Part shown: piece after piece, positions 6,996 through 14,071 of the stretch | Layout of the letters: every line of letters begins with the position of its first letter | Numbering within the stretch: the first letter of the stretch is position 1 | Origin: Reyranella sp. | GTDB lineage: Bacteria > Pseudomonadota > Alphaproteobacteria > Reyranellales > Reyranellaceae | NCBI GenBank assembly: GCA_030679805.1 | Contig: JAUXST010000832.1 | Span: forward strand, 1 to 14,564 | Direction: 5' to 3' | Length of the DNA: 14,564 nt | Made by a program: the position numbers and the translations under genes | The notes under the pieces: model-generated | The model's input: only the letters and a program-made list of their open reading frames with translations | The model's database searches: none | What the model was told of the DNA's origin: nothing

Positions 6996-7034
6996 ACTAG
7001 CACAATTGCACGCCGTTCGCCCCGCAGTGCTAGT
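6996..7034. promoter_or_regulatory. 8-bp inverted repeat upstream of the MNT/HEPN pair (candidate operator)
   Basis: ACTAGCAC (6996-7003) and GTGCTAGT (7027-7034) are perfect inverted copies with a 23-base spacer. The left arm overlaps a minus-strand TAGTAT at 6999-6994, preceded by TGC, which could be an extended -10 element for the antitoxin gene. The right arm runs into the ABC transporter stop codon. No good -35 is visible and no T-run follows, so a terminator is unlikely. Autoregulation by the pair is inference. Confidence 0.4.
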
Positions 7035-8898
7035 CGGCGACATGCAGGTGGCCTTCGGCTCGGAAGGACGGCGGCTCCTCGACCTGCTGCTCGGCCTCGG
7101 CGGCGGCTTCCTGCTGGCGGCTCCACATGTCGGCATAAAGTCCGTTGCGCGCCAACAGCTCGCCATGGCGGCCGCGTTCGACGATCCGGCCGCGGTCGAG
7201 GACGACGATCTCGTCGGCGTTGATGACCGTCGAGAGCCGGTGCGCGATCACCACTGTCGTGCGACCGCGGCTCACTTCCTCCAGCGAGCGCTGGATCTCC
7301 TGTTCGGTGCGCGTGTCGAGTGCGCTGGTCGCCTCGTCGAACAGCAGGATCCGCGGGTTCTTGAGGATCGTGCGGGCGATCGCCACGCGCTGCTTCTCGC
7401 CGCCCGAGAGCTTCAGGCCGCGCTCGCCGACGGTCGCTTCGTAGCCCTGCGGCAGCGCCGTGATGAAATCGTGGATCCGCGCCATGCGGGCGGCCTGCTC
7501 GACTTCCTCGCGGCTGGCGTCGGGCCGGCCGTAGGCGATGTTGTAGTAGATCGTGTCGTTGAACAGGACGGTGTCCTGCGGCACCACGCCGATCGCCGCC
7601 CGCAGGCTCGTCTGCTGGACCTCGCGAATGTCCTGGCCGTCGATCTTCACGCTGCCGGACGCCACGTCATAGAAACGGAACAGGATGCGCGAGACTGTCG
7701 ACTTGCCGGCGCCGCTCGATCCCACGATCGCCACGGTGTGGCCCGCCGGCACGCGGAAGCTCACGTCGTGCAGGATCGGCCGGGCCGCCTCGTAGTGGAA
7801 GTCGACATGGTCGAACACGATCTCGCCGCCCGTCACGACCAGGGACGGCGCACCGGGCCGATCGGCGATCTCGGCCGCGACGTCGAGCAGGCCGAACATC
7901 TTCTCCATGTTCACCAGCGCATTGCGGATTTCGCGGTAGGCGAAGCCCAGCATGTTGAGCGGCACGTAGAGCTGGATCAGGAAGGCGTTCACCGCCACGA
8001 AGTCGCCGAGCGTCATGGTGCCCCGGATCACGCCCTGTCCCGCCATCGACATGACGGCGACCAGGCCGACCGCGATGATGGCGCCCTGGCCGATATTGAG
8101 CAGCGACAGGGTACGGCTGGAACGGATGGCCGCCGTCTCGTAGCGCCGGCGCCCGACGTCGAACCGCCGCCCCTCGTGGGTCTCGTTGCCGAAGTACTTC
8201 ACCGTCTCGTAGTTCAGCAGGCTGTCGATCGCCTTGGCGTTGGCGTCGGTATCGGCATCGTTCATGCGGCGCACGAACTTGATGCGCCATTCCGACAGCG
8301 CGACTGAAAACACGATATAGGCCGTGACCGCACCCAGCGTGACCGCAGTGAAGCGCCAGTCGTAGAGGCTCCACAGGATGCCGCCGACCAGGACGATCTC
8401 GAACAGGGTGGGCAAGATGTTGAAGGTCGTGAAGCGGATCAGGAATTCCATGCCCTGGGTGCCGCGTTCGATGACCCGGCTGAGCCCGCCAGTCTGGCGC
8501 TCGAGATGGTATCGCAGAGACAGTGCATGAAGGTGCCGGAACACCTCGAGGGCGAGATTGCGAATCGCTCGCTGCGATACCGGCGCGAAAATGGCGTCGC
8601 GCACCTCGCCGAAAGCCTGCGCGAGCACGCGCGCGGCGCCATAGGCCACGATCAGGGCGATCGGCACCGCGACAGCTTGTGCCGTGGGCTCGCCCAACGC
8701 ATCCACGGCGTGTTTGTAGAGGATGGGGACGTAGACGTTGGTGACCTTGGCCAGGACCAGCAGGACCATGGCCACGACGACGCGGCTGCGCAGGCCAGTT
8801 TCACCAATTGGCCACAAATGTCGGGCCATGATGCCGACAACCGCCCAGGTGCGCGAAGCACTTAGCTTGGGAACGCGGTCGTTGCCGGGAGGCGACAT
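7030..8898 (-). CDS. Atm1-type ABC exporter, fused permease and ATPase (622 aa)
   Basis: This is a half-size ABC exporter (six-helix membrane domain plus nucleotide-binding domain) that acts as a homodimer in the inner membrane. The segment LLNYETVKYFGNETHE is characteristic of the Atm1/HMT1 branch, whose members export glutathione-linked sulfur or metal species. The ATPase motifs are complete: Walker A GSSGAGKST at 393-401, Q-loop VVPQDT, signature LSGGEKQ at 497-503, Walker B ILLFDE ending at Asp521-Glu522, and H-loop His553. The C-terminus has an extra acidic, Gln/Glu-rich tail of about 30 residues. The ATG at 8898 gives the usual length; Met24 (MARHLWP) is an alternative. It is divergent from the DUF3108 gene and is followed after 43 bases by the MNT/HEPN pair. 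The exact cargo cannot be assigned. Confidence 0.92.
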   Translation of the reverse strand: MSPPGNDRVPKLSASRTWAVVGIMARHLWPIGETGLRSRVVVAMVLLVLAKVTNVYVPILYKHAVDALGEPTAQAVAVPIALIVAYGAARVLAQAFGEVRDAIFAPVSQRAIRNLALEVFRHLHALSLRYHLERQTGGLSRVIERGTQGMEFLIRFTTFNILPTLFEIVLVGGILWSLYDWRFTAVTLGAVTAYIVFSVALSEWRIKFVRRMNDADTDANAKAIDSLLNYETVKYFGNETHEGRRFDVGRRRYETAAIRSSRTLSLLNIGQGAIIAVGLVAVMSMAGQGVIRGTMTLGDFVAVNAFLIQLYVPLNMLGFAYREIRNALVNMEKMFGLLDVAAEIADRPGAPSLVVTGGEIVFDHVDFHYEAARPILHDVSFRVPAGHTVAIVGSSGAGKSTVSRILFRFYDVASGSVKIDGQDIREVQQTSLRAAIGVVPQDTVLFNDTIYYNIAYGRPDASREEVEQAARMARIHDFITALPQGYEATVGERGLKLSGGEKQRVAIARTILKNPRILLFDEATSALDTRTEQEIQRSLEEVSRGRTTVVIAHRLSTVINADEIVVLDRGRIVERGRHGELLARNGLYADMWSRQQEAAAEAEQQVEEPPSFRAEGHLHVAD

Positions 8899-9003
8899 GG
8901 ACGAAAAGTGCCTTTTCTGGTGTGTAACTTATATGGCAGAGGGGGTGTGGGCCTTCTATCGTGCCGGTGCCTCTGAAGTAAGCCCCCTGTTGAGAGGGAT
9001 TTC
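8899..9003. promoter_or_regulatory. Divergent intergenic region between the Atm1-type exporter and DUF3108 genes
   Basis: These 105 bases must hold both start regions. An AT-rich patch TAACTTATATGGC (around 8926-8938) could supply a -10 in either direction, but no convincing -35 was found. A perfect 6-bp palindrome, GAAAAG (8903-8908), loop TGC, CTTTTC (8912-8917), lies 5 bases before the exporter start codon. Near the other end GAGAGGGA serves as ribosome binding site for the DUF3108 gene. Confidence 0.45.
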
Positions 9004-9828
9004 ATGAGTTTTCGTAGGGCCTTGATCGCGTTTGCCTTGAGCGTGGGTCTGCCCATGGCGGCCCTTGGCCAGGACGCGCGCCAGGTCGACATCGGTTACG
9101 AGATCACCTTCGCCGGGTTTGCCGGTTTCCGCATCGACGTCACCGCGCGCTTCGATGGGGCGAGCTACGATGTCGAAAGCCGGACCTTCAAGGAAGGGAT
9201 GTTGAAGGCCGTCACCATGCACTACGACGGACGCAACCGGGCGTGGGGTGGATTCTCACCACAGGGTGCACAGCCGACAGCCGGTTCGCTGTCGATCGTC
9301 GTCGGCGACAAACCGCGCACCTGGGTCGCCCAATATGGTCCTGGCGGCACGATGAGCGAAACGCACAATCCGGCCTGGAAGCCGCCGTCCCAGCACGTGA
9401 TCCCCGAGAGCCAGCGCATCGGTTCGCTCGATCCATTGTCGGCGGCGCTCACAGTCGGTCTTGCCGGCGATGCCGCCTGCGACCGCACGGTGCCGACCAA
9501 CGACGGCAAGAGACGGATCGACATCATGATCCACAAGATTGGCATGGAGTCGCCGGCCAAAGCGGGCGTACCCACGGCGATTGGTGATTTGCTGGTCTGT
9601 GAACTCTACACCAAGCGTGTCGCCGGCGAATTCGACGACGCCCCGAAAGAGGCAGAAACCGAACGCGAGAGGCCGATCAAGGTATGGCTAGCGCACCTTG
9701 ACAACTCGCAGGTGCGCTATCCGGCGAGACTAGAAGCCCACACCGGCTTCGGCACGATCCGCGGCAAGGTCCTATATTTCCGCGAACGTCCGCTGACGCC
9801 GCAAGAAAGCCAGGCGATGCGGCGCTAG
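9004..9828 (+). CDS. Exported DUF3108-domain protein (274 aa)
   Basis: This is a predicted periplasmic protein of unknown function in the DUF3108 family. The N-terminus MSFRRALIAFALSVGLPM is a signal peptide with probable cleavage near AALG-QD (about residue 22). The start of the mature chain, VDIGYEITFAGFAGFRIDV, followed by YDVESRTFKEGMLK, matches the beta-rich pattern of the family, as does the later stretch on either side of C159 and C199. These two are the only Cys in the mature part and may form a disulfide. The ATG at 9004 follows GAGAGGGATTTC, a good ribosome site. The gene stands alone on this strand: it diverges from the exporter and converges on the mutase gene with a single base between the stop codons, so no terminator fits between them. 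Confidence 0.82.
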   Translation: MSFRRALIAFALSVGLPMAALGQDARQVDIGYEITFAGFAGFRIDVTARFDGASYDVESRTFKEGMLKAVTMHYDGRNRAWGGFSPQGAQPTAGSLSIVVGDKPRTWVAQYGPGGTMSETHNPAWKPPSQHVIPESQRIGSLDPLSAALTVGLAGDAACDRTVPTNDGKRRIDIMIHKIGMESPAKAGVPTAIGDLLVCELYTKRVAGEFDDAPKEAETERERPIKVWLAHLDNSQVRYPARLEAHTGFGTIRGKVLYFRERPLTPQESQAMRR

Positions 9829-9829
9829 T

Positions 9830-11986
9830 TCAGGCGGCCCGCTTCTGGCTGCGCTGGCGGAGGATGCCCAGGACCTCGGCGGCGGCCGCGGGAATGTTGG
9901 TGCCCGGACCGTAGATCGCCGCCACGCCAGCCTTCTTCAGGAAGTCGTAGTCCTGGGCCGGGATGACGCCGCCCACGATCACCATCACTTCCTCGCCGCC
10001 CTGCTTGGCGAGTTCGGCGATAAGCTGCGGCACCAGCGTCTTGTGGCCCGCGGCTTGGCTCGACACGCCGATCGCGTGCACGTCGTTTTCGATCGCCGCC
10101 CGCGCCGCCTCCTGCGGCGTCTGGAACAGCGGACCGATGTCGACGTCGAAGCCCAGGTCGGCAAAAGCCGTGGCGATCACCTTGGCGCCGCGGTCGTGGC
10201 CGTCCTGACCCATCTTCACGACCATCAGACGCGGCCGGCGGCCCTCCTCCTCGGCGAAGGCCGCGATATCGGTGCGGATGCGATCGAGGCCCTGATCGCC
10301 TTCCCATTCGCCGGCATAGACGCCGGAGATCGAGCGCACCGTGGCCTGGTAGCGGCCATAGACGCCCTCGAGCGCCGATGAAATCTCGCCCACCGTGGCG
10401 CGCGCGCGCGTGGCGTCGATCGCCAGGCTCAGCAGGTTGCCGGTGCCCGTGCGCGCCGCCTCGCCCAGCGCCTTGAGGGCCGCCACGCACTTGGCCTCGT
10501 CGCGGCTCTTGCGGATCTTGTCGAGACGCGTGACCTGCGATTCGCGGACCACGTCATTGTCGATGTCGAGCACCTCGACCGTGGTGCCCTCCTTGGGCTG
10601 GAACTTGTTCACCCCCACGATCACTTCCTCGCCACGGTCGACCCGGGCCTGGCGGCGTGCCGAGGCTTCTTCGATGCGCATCTTGGGCATGCCGGCCTCG
10701 ACCGCCTTGGTCATGCCGCCCAGCGCCTCGACCTCGGCGATCAGCTTGCGCGCCTCGGCGATCAGGCTGGCGGTCAACGACTCGACGTAGTAGCTGCCGG
10801 CCAGCGGATCGACGACCTTGGTGACGCCGGTCTCGTGCTGGAGGATGAGCTGGGTGTTGCGCGCGATGCGCGACGAGGTCGGCGTCGGGAGCGCAATCGC
10901 CTCGTCGAAGGAATTGGTGTGCAGCGACTGCGTGCCGCCCAGTACCGCCGCCATCGCCTCGTAGGCGGTGCGGATCACGTTGTTGTAGGGATCCTGCTCG
11001 GTGAGCGACACGCCCGAAGTCTGGCAGTGGGTGCGCAGCGACAGCGAATCGGCCTTCTTGGGCTCGAACGATTTTACCAACTCGGCCCACAGGAAGCGCG
11101 CGGCACGGAGCTTGGCCACTTCCATGAAGAAGTTCATGCCGATGCAGAAGAAGAACGACAGGCGCGGTGCGAAGGCGTCGATGTCGAGGCCCTTGGCCTT
11201 GGCGGCACGGACATATTCGAGGCCATCGGCCAGCGTGAACGCCAGTTCCTGGACCAGCGTCGAGCCCGCCTCCTGCATGTGATAGCCGGAGATCGAGATC
11301 GAATTGAACTTCGGCATGAACTTGGCCGTGTGCTCGATGATGTCGGCCACGATCCGCATCGAAGGTCCGGGCGGATAGATATAGGTGTTCCGGACCATGA
11401 ACTCCTTGAGGATGTCGTTCTGGATCGTGCCGGAGAGCTTCTCCTGCGGCACGCCCTGCTCCTCGGCCGCCACGATGTAGCCGGCCAGCACCGGCAGCAC
11501 GGCGCCGTTCATGGTCATCGACACGCTCATCTTGTCGAGCGGGATGCCGTCGAACAGGATCTTCATGTCCTCGACGGAATCGATGGCAACACCGGCCTTG
11601 CCGACATCGCCCACGACACGTGGGTGATCCGAATCGTAGCCGCGGTGGGTGGCGAGATCGAACGCCACCGAGAGCCCCATCTGGCCGGCGGCGAGATTGG
11701 CACGATAGAACTTGTTGCTTTCCTCGGCGGTCGAGAAGCCGGCGTACTGGCGCACCGTCCACGGACGGCCGGCGTACATCGTGGCCTTCGGTCCGCGGGT
11801 GAAAGGCGGAAAGCCCGGCAGCGAGCCCAACGTCTCGAGCTGTTCCAGGTCGGCCGCCGTGTAGAGGGGCTTCACCGCGATGCCTTCGGGCGTCATCCAG
11901 GTGAGGTCATCCAGGGGCCGCTCGCGCAGCTCCTTGGCGGCGAGCTTTTCCCACTCGGCGAGGGTCTTCTTCGGAAAATCGACCAT
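9830..11986 (-). CDS. mcm: Methylmalonyl-CoA mutase (718 aa, single-chain large form)
   Basis: This adenosylcobalamin-dependent mutase interconverts (R)-methylmalonyl-CoA and succinyl-CoA in the cytoplasm, the last step of propionyl-CoA assimilation. The N-terminal (beta/alpha)8 substrate barrel shows RPWTVRQYAGFSTAEESN with the conserved active-site Tyr81, and ISISGYHMQEAGST. The C-terminal B12 domain has the base-off motif DGHDRG: Asp595, cobalt-ligand His597 and Gly600, followed by GVSSQAAGHKTL and VIVGGVIPAQD. The length of 718 fits a catalytic chain that works as a homodimer; no small MutA-like subunit is next to it. The ATG at 11986 gives the usual N-terminus FPKKTLAEWEKLA; its ribosome site is weak. 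A minus-strand GATAAT about 10 bases before the ATG may be a -10, but no -35 is clear. It lies downstream of phaZ on the same strand, 67 bases away. Confidence 0.97.
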   Translation of the reverse strand: MVDFPKKTLAEWEKLAAKELRERPLDDLTWMTPEGIAVKPLYTAADLEQLETLGSLPGFPPFTRGPKATMYAGRPWTVRQYAGFSTAEESNKFYRANLAAGQMGLSVAFDLATHRGYDSDHPRVVGDVGKAGVAIDSVEDMKILFDGIPLDKMSVSMTMNGAVLPVLAGYIVAAEEQGVPQEKLSGTIQNDILKEFMVRNTYIYPPGPSMRIVADIIEHTAKFMPKFNSISISGYHMQEAGSTLVQELAFTLADGLEYVRAAKAKGLDIDAFAPRLSFFFCIGMNFFMEVAKLRAARFLWAELVKSFEPKKADSLSLRTHCQTSGVSLTEQDPYNNVIRTAYEAMAAVLGGTQSLHTNSFDEAIALPTPTSSRIARNTQLILQHETGVTKVVDPLAGSYYVESLTASLIAEARKLIAEVEALGGMTKAVEAGMPKMRIEEASARRQARVDRGEEVIVGVNKFQPKEGTTVEVLDIDNDVVRESQVTRLDKIRKSRDEAKCVAALKALGEAARTGTGNLLSLAIDATRARATVGEISSALEGVYGRYQATVRSISGVYAGEWEGDQGLDRIRTDIAAFAEEEGRRPRLMVVKMGQDGHDRGAKVIATAFADLGFDVDIGPLFQTPQEAARAAIENDVHAIGVSSQAAGHKTLVPQLIAELAKQGGEEVMVIVGGVIPAQDYDFLKKAGVAAIYGPGTNIPAAAAEVLGILRQRSQKRAA

Positions 11987-12053
11987 GATGTTGATTATCT
12001 AACGCAAATGCCGGCTTTTGCCCATCCCGGCCCCTCCGTGGATCGGAAAGCCG

Positions 12054-13265
12054 CTATTCGTTGGCCAGGATCGTGTTCCGCACCAAGGGATAGATCTGGC
12101 TCGCCCAACGCCGGCCGCTGAACACGCCGTAATGGCCGACGCCCGCCTGCATATAATGTTTCTTGCGATAGGGCCGCAGGCTGGAACAGAGATCGTGGGC
12201 CGCCACGGTCTGGCCGATGGCGCAGATGTCGTCGCGCTCGCCCTCGATCGTGAACAGCGCCGTGCGCCGGATCGCCTTGGGATTGACCCGCCGGCCCTTC
12301 CAGTCGAGCTCGCCCTTGGCCAGCCGGTGCTCCTGGAACACCCATTGCACGGTCTCGAGATAGAACTCCGCCGCCATGTCGAGGACTGCGAAATATTCGT
12401 CGTAGAAGGCTTTTATGGTGGCCGCCTGCTCCACCTCGCCTTTGGCCAAGTGCTTGTAGAGATCAACCTGGGCCTTGATGTGCCGCTCGGTATTCATGCT
12501 CATGAAGGCGGTGAGCTGGACGAAGCCGGGATAGACGCGGCGCATGGCGCCGGGATAGCGCAACGGCACGCGCGCGATCAGGTTCTGCTCGAACCAGCTG
12601 ATCGGCTTGCCCATCGCCAGCTCGTTCACCTTGGTCGGGCTGACGCGGGTGTCGATCGGCCCCGCCATCAAGGTCATGCTGCGCGGCTGGGCAGGATTGT
12701 CGTCCTCGGCCATCACTGCGGTCGCCGCCAGCGCCTGGACGCAGGGTTGGCACACGGCGATGACGTGAGCGCCAGGCCCCATCACCTCGAGGAACTTGAT
12801 CAGGTGCTCGACATATTCGTCGAAGCCGAAGGGGCCGTTCCACAGGCCTACGTCGCGCGCATTGGCCCAGTCGGTGATGTGCACGTCGTGATCGGGCAGC
12901 AGGACCCGCACCGTATCACGCAGCAGGGTGGCGAAGTGGCCCGAAAGCGGCGCCACCAGCAACACACGCGGCTGCGGCGGGGCGCCTACCTTGGCGAAGC
13001 GCAGTAGGGTGCCGAAGGGTGTGGCAAGCACTTCCTCTTCGCGCACCGGCACGGTCCGGTTGCCGATGGTGATCTCGTCGATGCCGAAGGACGGCCGCCG
13101 ATGGCTGAGCGTGGCCCGACTCATCATTTCGCAGAGCGCGCCGGCAGCCCGCCAGCTATCCTGGGTCGCGGCCCCGGAGCCGGCCAATGTCTGCCCTGTG
13201 GCCGTGGCCCAAGCGCGCATCGGCAGCATCATGTCGGCGGCAGTCTGGTAGAGCGCATACAACAT
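12054..13265 (-). CDS. phaZ: Intracellular polyhydroxyalkanoate depolymerase (403 aa)
   Basis: PhaZ is an alpha/beta-hydrolase that degrades stored poly(3-hydroxybutyrate) at the granule surface. It is of the intracellular type with a Cys nucleophile, as in Ralstonia eutropha PhaZa1 (C183-D355-H388). Here Cys172 in AVCQPC, Asp345 in GERDDI and His378 in VGHYGVF have the same spacing. The family stretch TDWANARDVG and the C-terminal half with DLYKHLAKGE and YDEYFAVLDM are also clear. I chose ATG at 13265, giving MLYALYQ, which is the usual N-terminus. The frame is open 37 codons further up to 13376, but that would overlap the divergent GST gene and adds non-conserved sequence. Its message would have to read on into mcm or stop in the 67-base gap, where only a weak hairpin exists. 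Confidence 0.93.
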   Translation of the reverse strand: MLYALYQTAADMMLPMRAWATATGQTLAGSGAATQDSWRAAGALCEMMSRATLSHRRPSFGIDEITIGNRTVPVREEEVLATPFGTLLRFAKVGAPPQPRVLLVAPLSGHFATLLRDTVRVLLPDHDVHITDWANARDVGLWNGPFGFDEYVEHLIKFLEVMGPGAHVIAVCQPCVQALAATAVMAEDDNPAQPRSMTLMAGPIDTRVSPTKVNELAMGKPISWFEQNLIARVPLRYPGAMRRVYPGFVQLTAFMSMNTERHIKAQVDLYKHLAKGEVEQAATIKAFYDEYFAVLDMAAEFYLETVQWVFQEHRLAKGELDWKGRRVNPKAIRRTALFTIEGERDDICAIGQTVAAHDLCSSLRPYRKKHYMQAGVGHYGVFSGRRWASQIYPLVRNTILANE

Positions 13266-13344
13266 GATGGCGACCGGCTCGGAAATTGCACACGCAACGC
13301 CTGTGACCCAGACTGAACCCGCCGAATCGAGAGGGTTGGCGCCC
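13266..13344. promoter_or_regulatory. Divergent phaZ / GST intergenic region
   Basis: This gap of 79 bases separates the phaZ start from the GST start and should hold both promoters. I see no convincing -35/-10 pair on either strand. GAGAGGG at 13330-13336 is the ribosome binding site of the GST gene. The phaZ side shows only a weak GAGCCGG. Confidence 0.4.
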
Positions 13345-14001
13345 ATGGCCGAGGCTTCGCTCACCGTCAGTAGCAAGAACTATTCCTCTTGGTCGCTGCG
13401 CGGCTTTCTTCTCTGCCGGATGGCCGGGCTGGACTTCGCAGAGCGGCTGGCGCCCTTCGACGATCCAGCGACACGGGCCGAGCTGTTGCTGCTGTCGCCC
13501 TCCTTTCTGGTGCCCTGCCTAGAACATGGGCAGGTAAAGGTCTGGGACACGCTGGCGATTGGTGAATATCTGAACGAGATCAAGCCCGGGGCGGGGCTGT
13601 TGCCGGCCGACCCGGTGGCGCGGGCCCATTGCCGGGCGGTCTGCGGCGAAATGCATTCGGGCTTCGCCAACCTGCGCTCGGCGCTGCCCATGAACCTCAA
13701 GACGCGCCATGAGGGCTTCAAGGTGTGGGCGGGCGCCCAGGCCGACATCGAGCGTGTCACGGCGATCTGGCGCGAGTGCCTGAAGCGCTACGGCGGCCCC
13801 TATCTCTTCGGCAAGACGCCGACCATCGCCGACGCTATGTACGCGCCGGTGTGTTCGCGCTTCGCCACCTATGACGTGAAGCTCGATCCGGTTTCGGCTG
13901 GCTACCGCGACCTGATGCTGCGGTTTCCCGCCATGCTCGAATGGACGATGGCGGCGAAGGCCGAACCGGAGGAAATGGAAGAACTCGACGTCGAATTCTA
14001 G
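13345..14001 (+). CDS. Glutathione S-transferase family protein (218 aa)
   Basis: This is a cytosolic GST-fold protein. The N-terminal thioredoxin-like domain begins LTVSSKNYSSWSLRGFLLCR, which places a candidate catalytic Ser (Ser14 or Ser15) where Ser-type GSTs have it. FLVPCLEHG holds the conserved cis-Pro, and VWDTLAIGEYLNEI forms the glutathione-binding helix. The C-terminal all-helical domain includes GPYLFGKTPTIADAMYAPV, the N-capping/hydrophobic staple region of the fold. It resembles the subgroup annotated only as GST family protein, so the substrate is unknown. The start at 13345 is chosen because it follows GAGAGGG by 8 bases and gives a normal N-terminus. The frame is open from 13264, but the added residues are not GST-like and would overlap phaZ. 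No terminator is seen after the stop. Confidence 0.9.
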   Translation: MAEASLTVSSKNYSSWSLRGFLLCRMAGLDFAERLAPFDDPATRAELLLLSPSFLVPCLEHGQVKVWDTLAIGEYLNEIKPGAGLLPADPVARAHCRAVCGEMHSGFANLRSALPMNLKTRHEGFKVWAGAQADIERVTAIWRECLKRYGGPYLFGKTPTIADAMYAPVCSRFATYDVKLDPVSAGYRDLMLRFPAMLEWTMAAKAEPEEMEELDVEF

Positions 14002-14011
14002 ACAATAATTC

Positions 14012-14040
14012 TGGACACCTGACGCGGGCGAATCTGTCCA
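14012..14040. promoter_or_regulatory. Inverted repeat between the GST and TTT receptor genes (candidate operator or promoter)
   Basis: TGGACA (14012-14017) and TGTCCA (14035-14040) are perfect inverted copies with a 17-base spacer, placed 10 bases after the GST stop. TGGACA differs from the -35 consensus by one base, but no good -10 lies at the right distance. The spacing of arms, 29 bases overall, would fit a dimeric regulator. No T-run follows, so it is not a terminator. Confidence 0.35.
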
Positions 14041-14044
14041 CTAA

Positions 14045-14066
14045 TCTCCGGTCAAGAAACCGGAGG
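14045..14066 (+). promoter_or_regulatory. Hairpin that pairs with the Shine-Dalgarno of the TTT receptor gene
   Basis: CTCCGGT (14046-14052) and ACCGGAG (14059-14065) form a perfect 7-bp stem with loop CAAGAA, and T14045-G14066 can add a wobble pair. The Shine-Dalgarno GGAGG (14062-14066) of the following gene, 5 bases before its ATG, lies wholly in the 3' arm. In RNA this would hide the ribosome binding site. There is no T-run, so it is not a terminator. Confidence 0.6.
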
Positions 14067-14071
14067 AAACC

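Noticed and set aside
6934..8307. 457-codon plus-strand open frame opposite the Atm1-type exporter
   Set aside because: Shadow frame: composition is dominated by Arg, Asp, His and Val, it has no domain, and the opposite strand has all ABC motifs.
12010..12031. 5-bp GC hairpin (GCCGG/CCGGC, 12-base loop) after phaZ
   Set aside because: The stem is short and only ATTTG follows on the minus strand, so it is too weak to call a terminator.
10835..12121. 428-codon plus-strand open frame opposite the mutase gene
   Set aside because: It is antisense to a clearly conserved gene, His/Arg/Asp-rich in the way GC-rich shadow frames are, and resembles no known protein.
13264..13344. 27-codon N-terminal extension of the GST protein
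   Set aside because: The residues are not GST-like, there is no ribosome site at 13264, and ATG 13345 has a good one.
13266..13376. 37-codon N-terminal extension of PhaZ
   Set aside because: Non-conserved residues, would overlap the divergent GST start, and the family begins at MLYALYQ.
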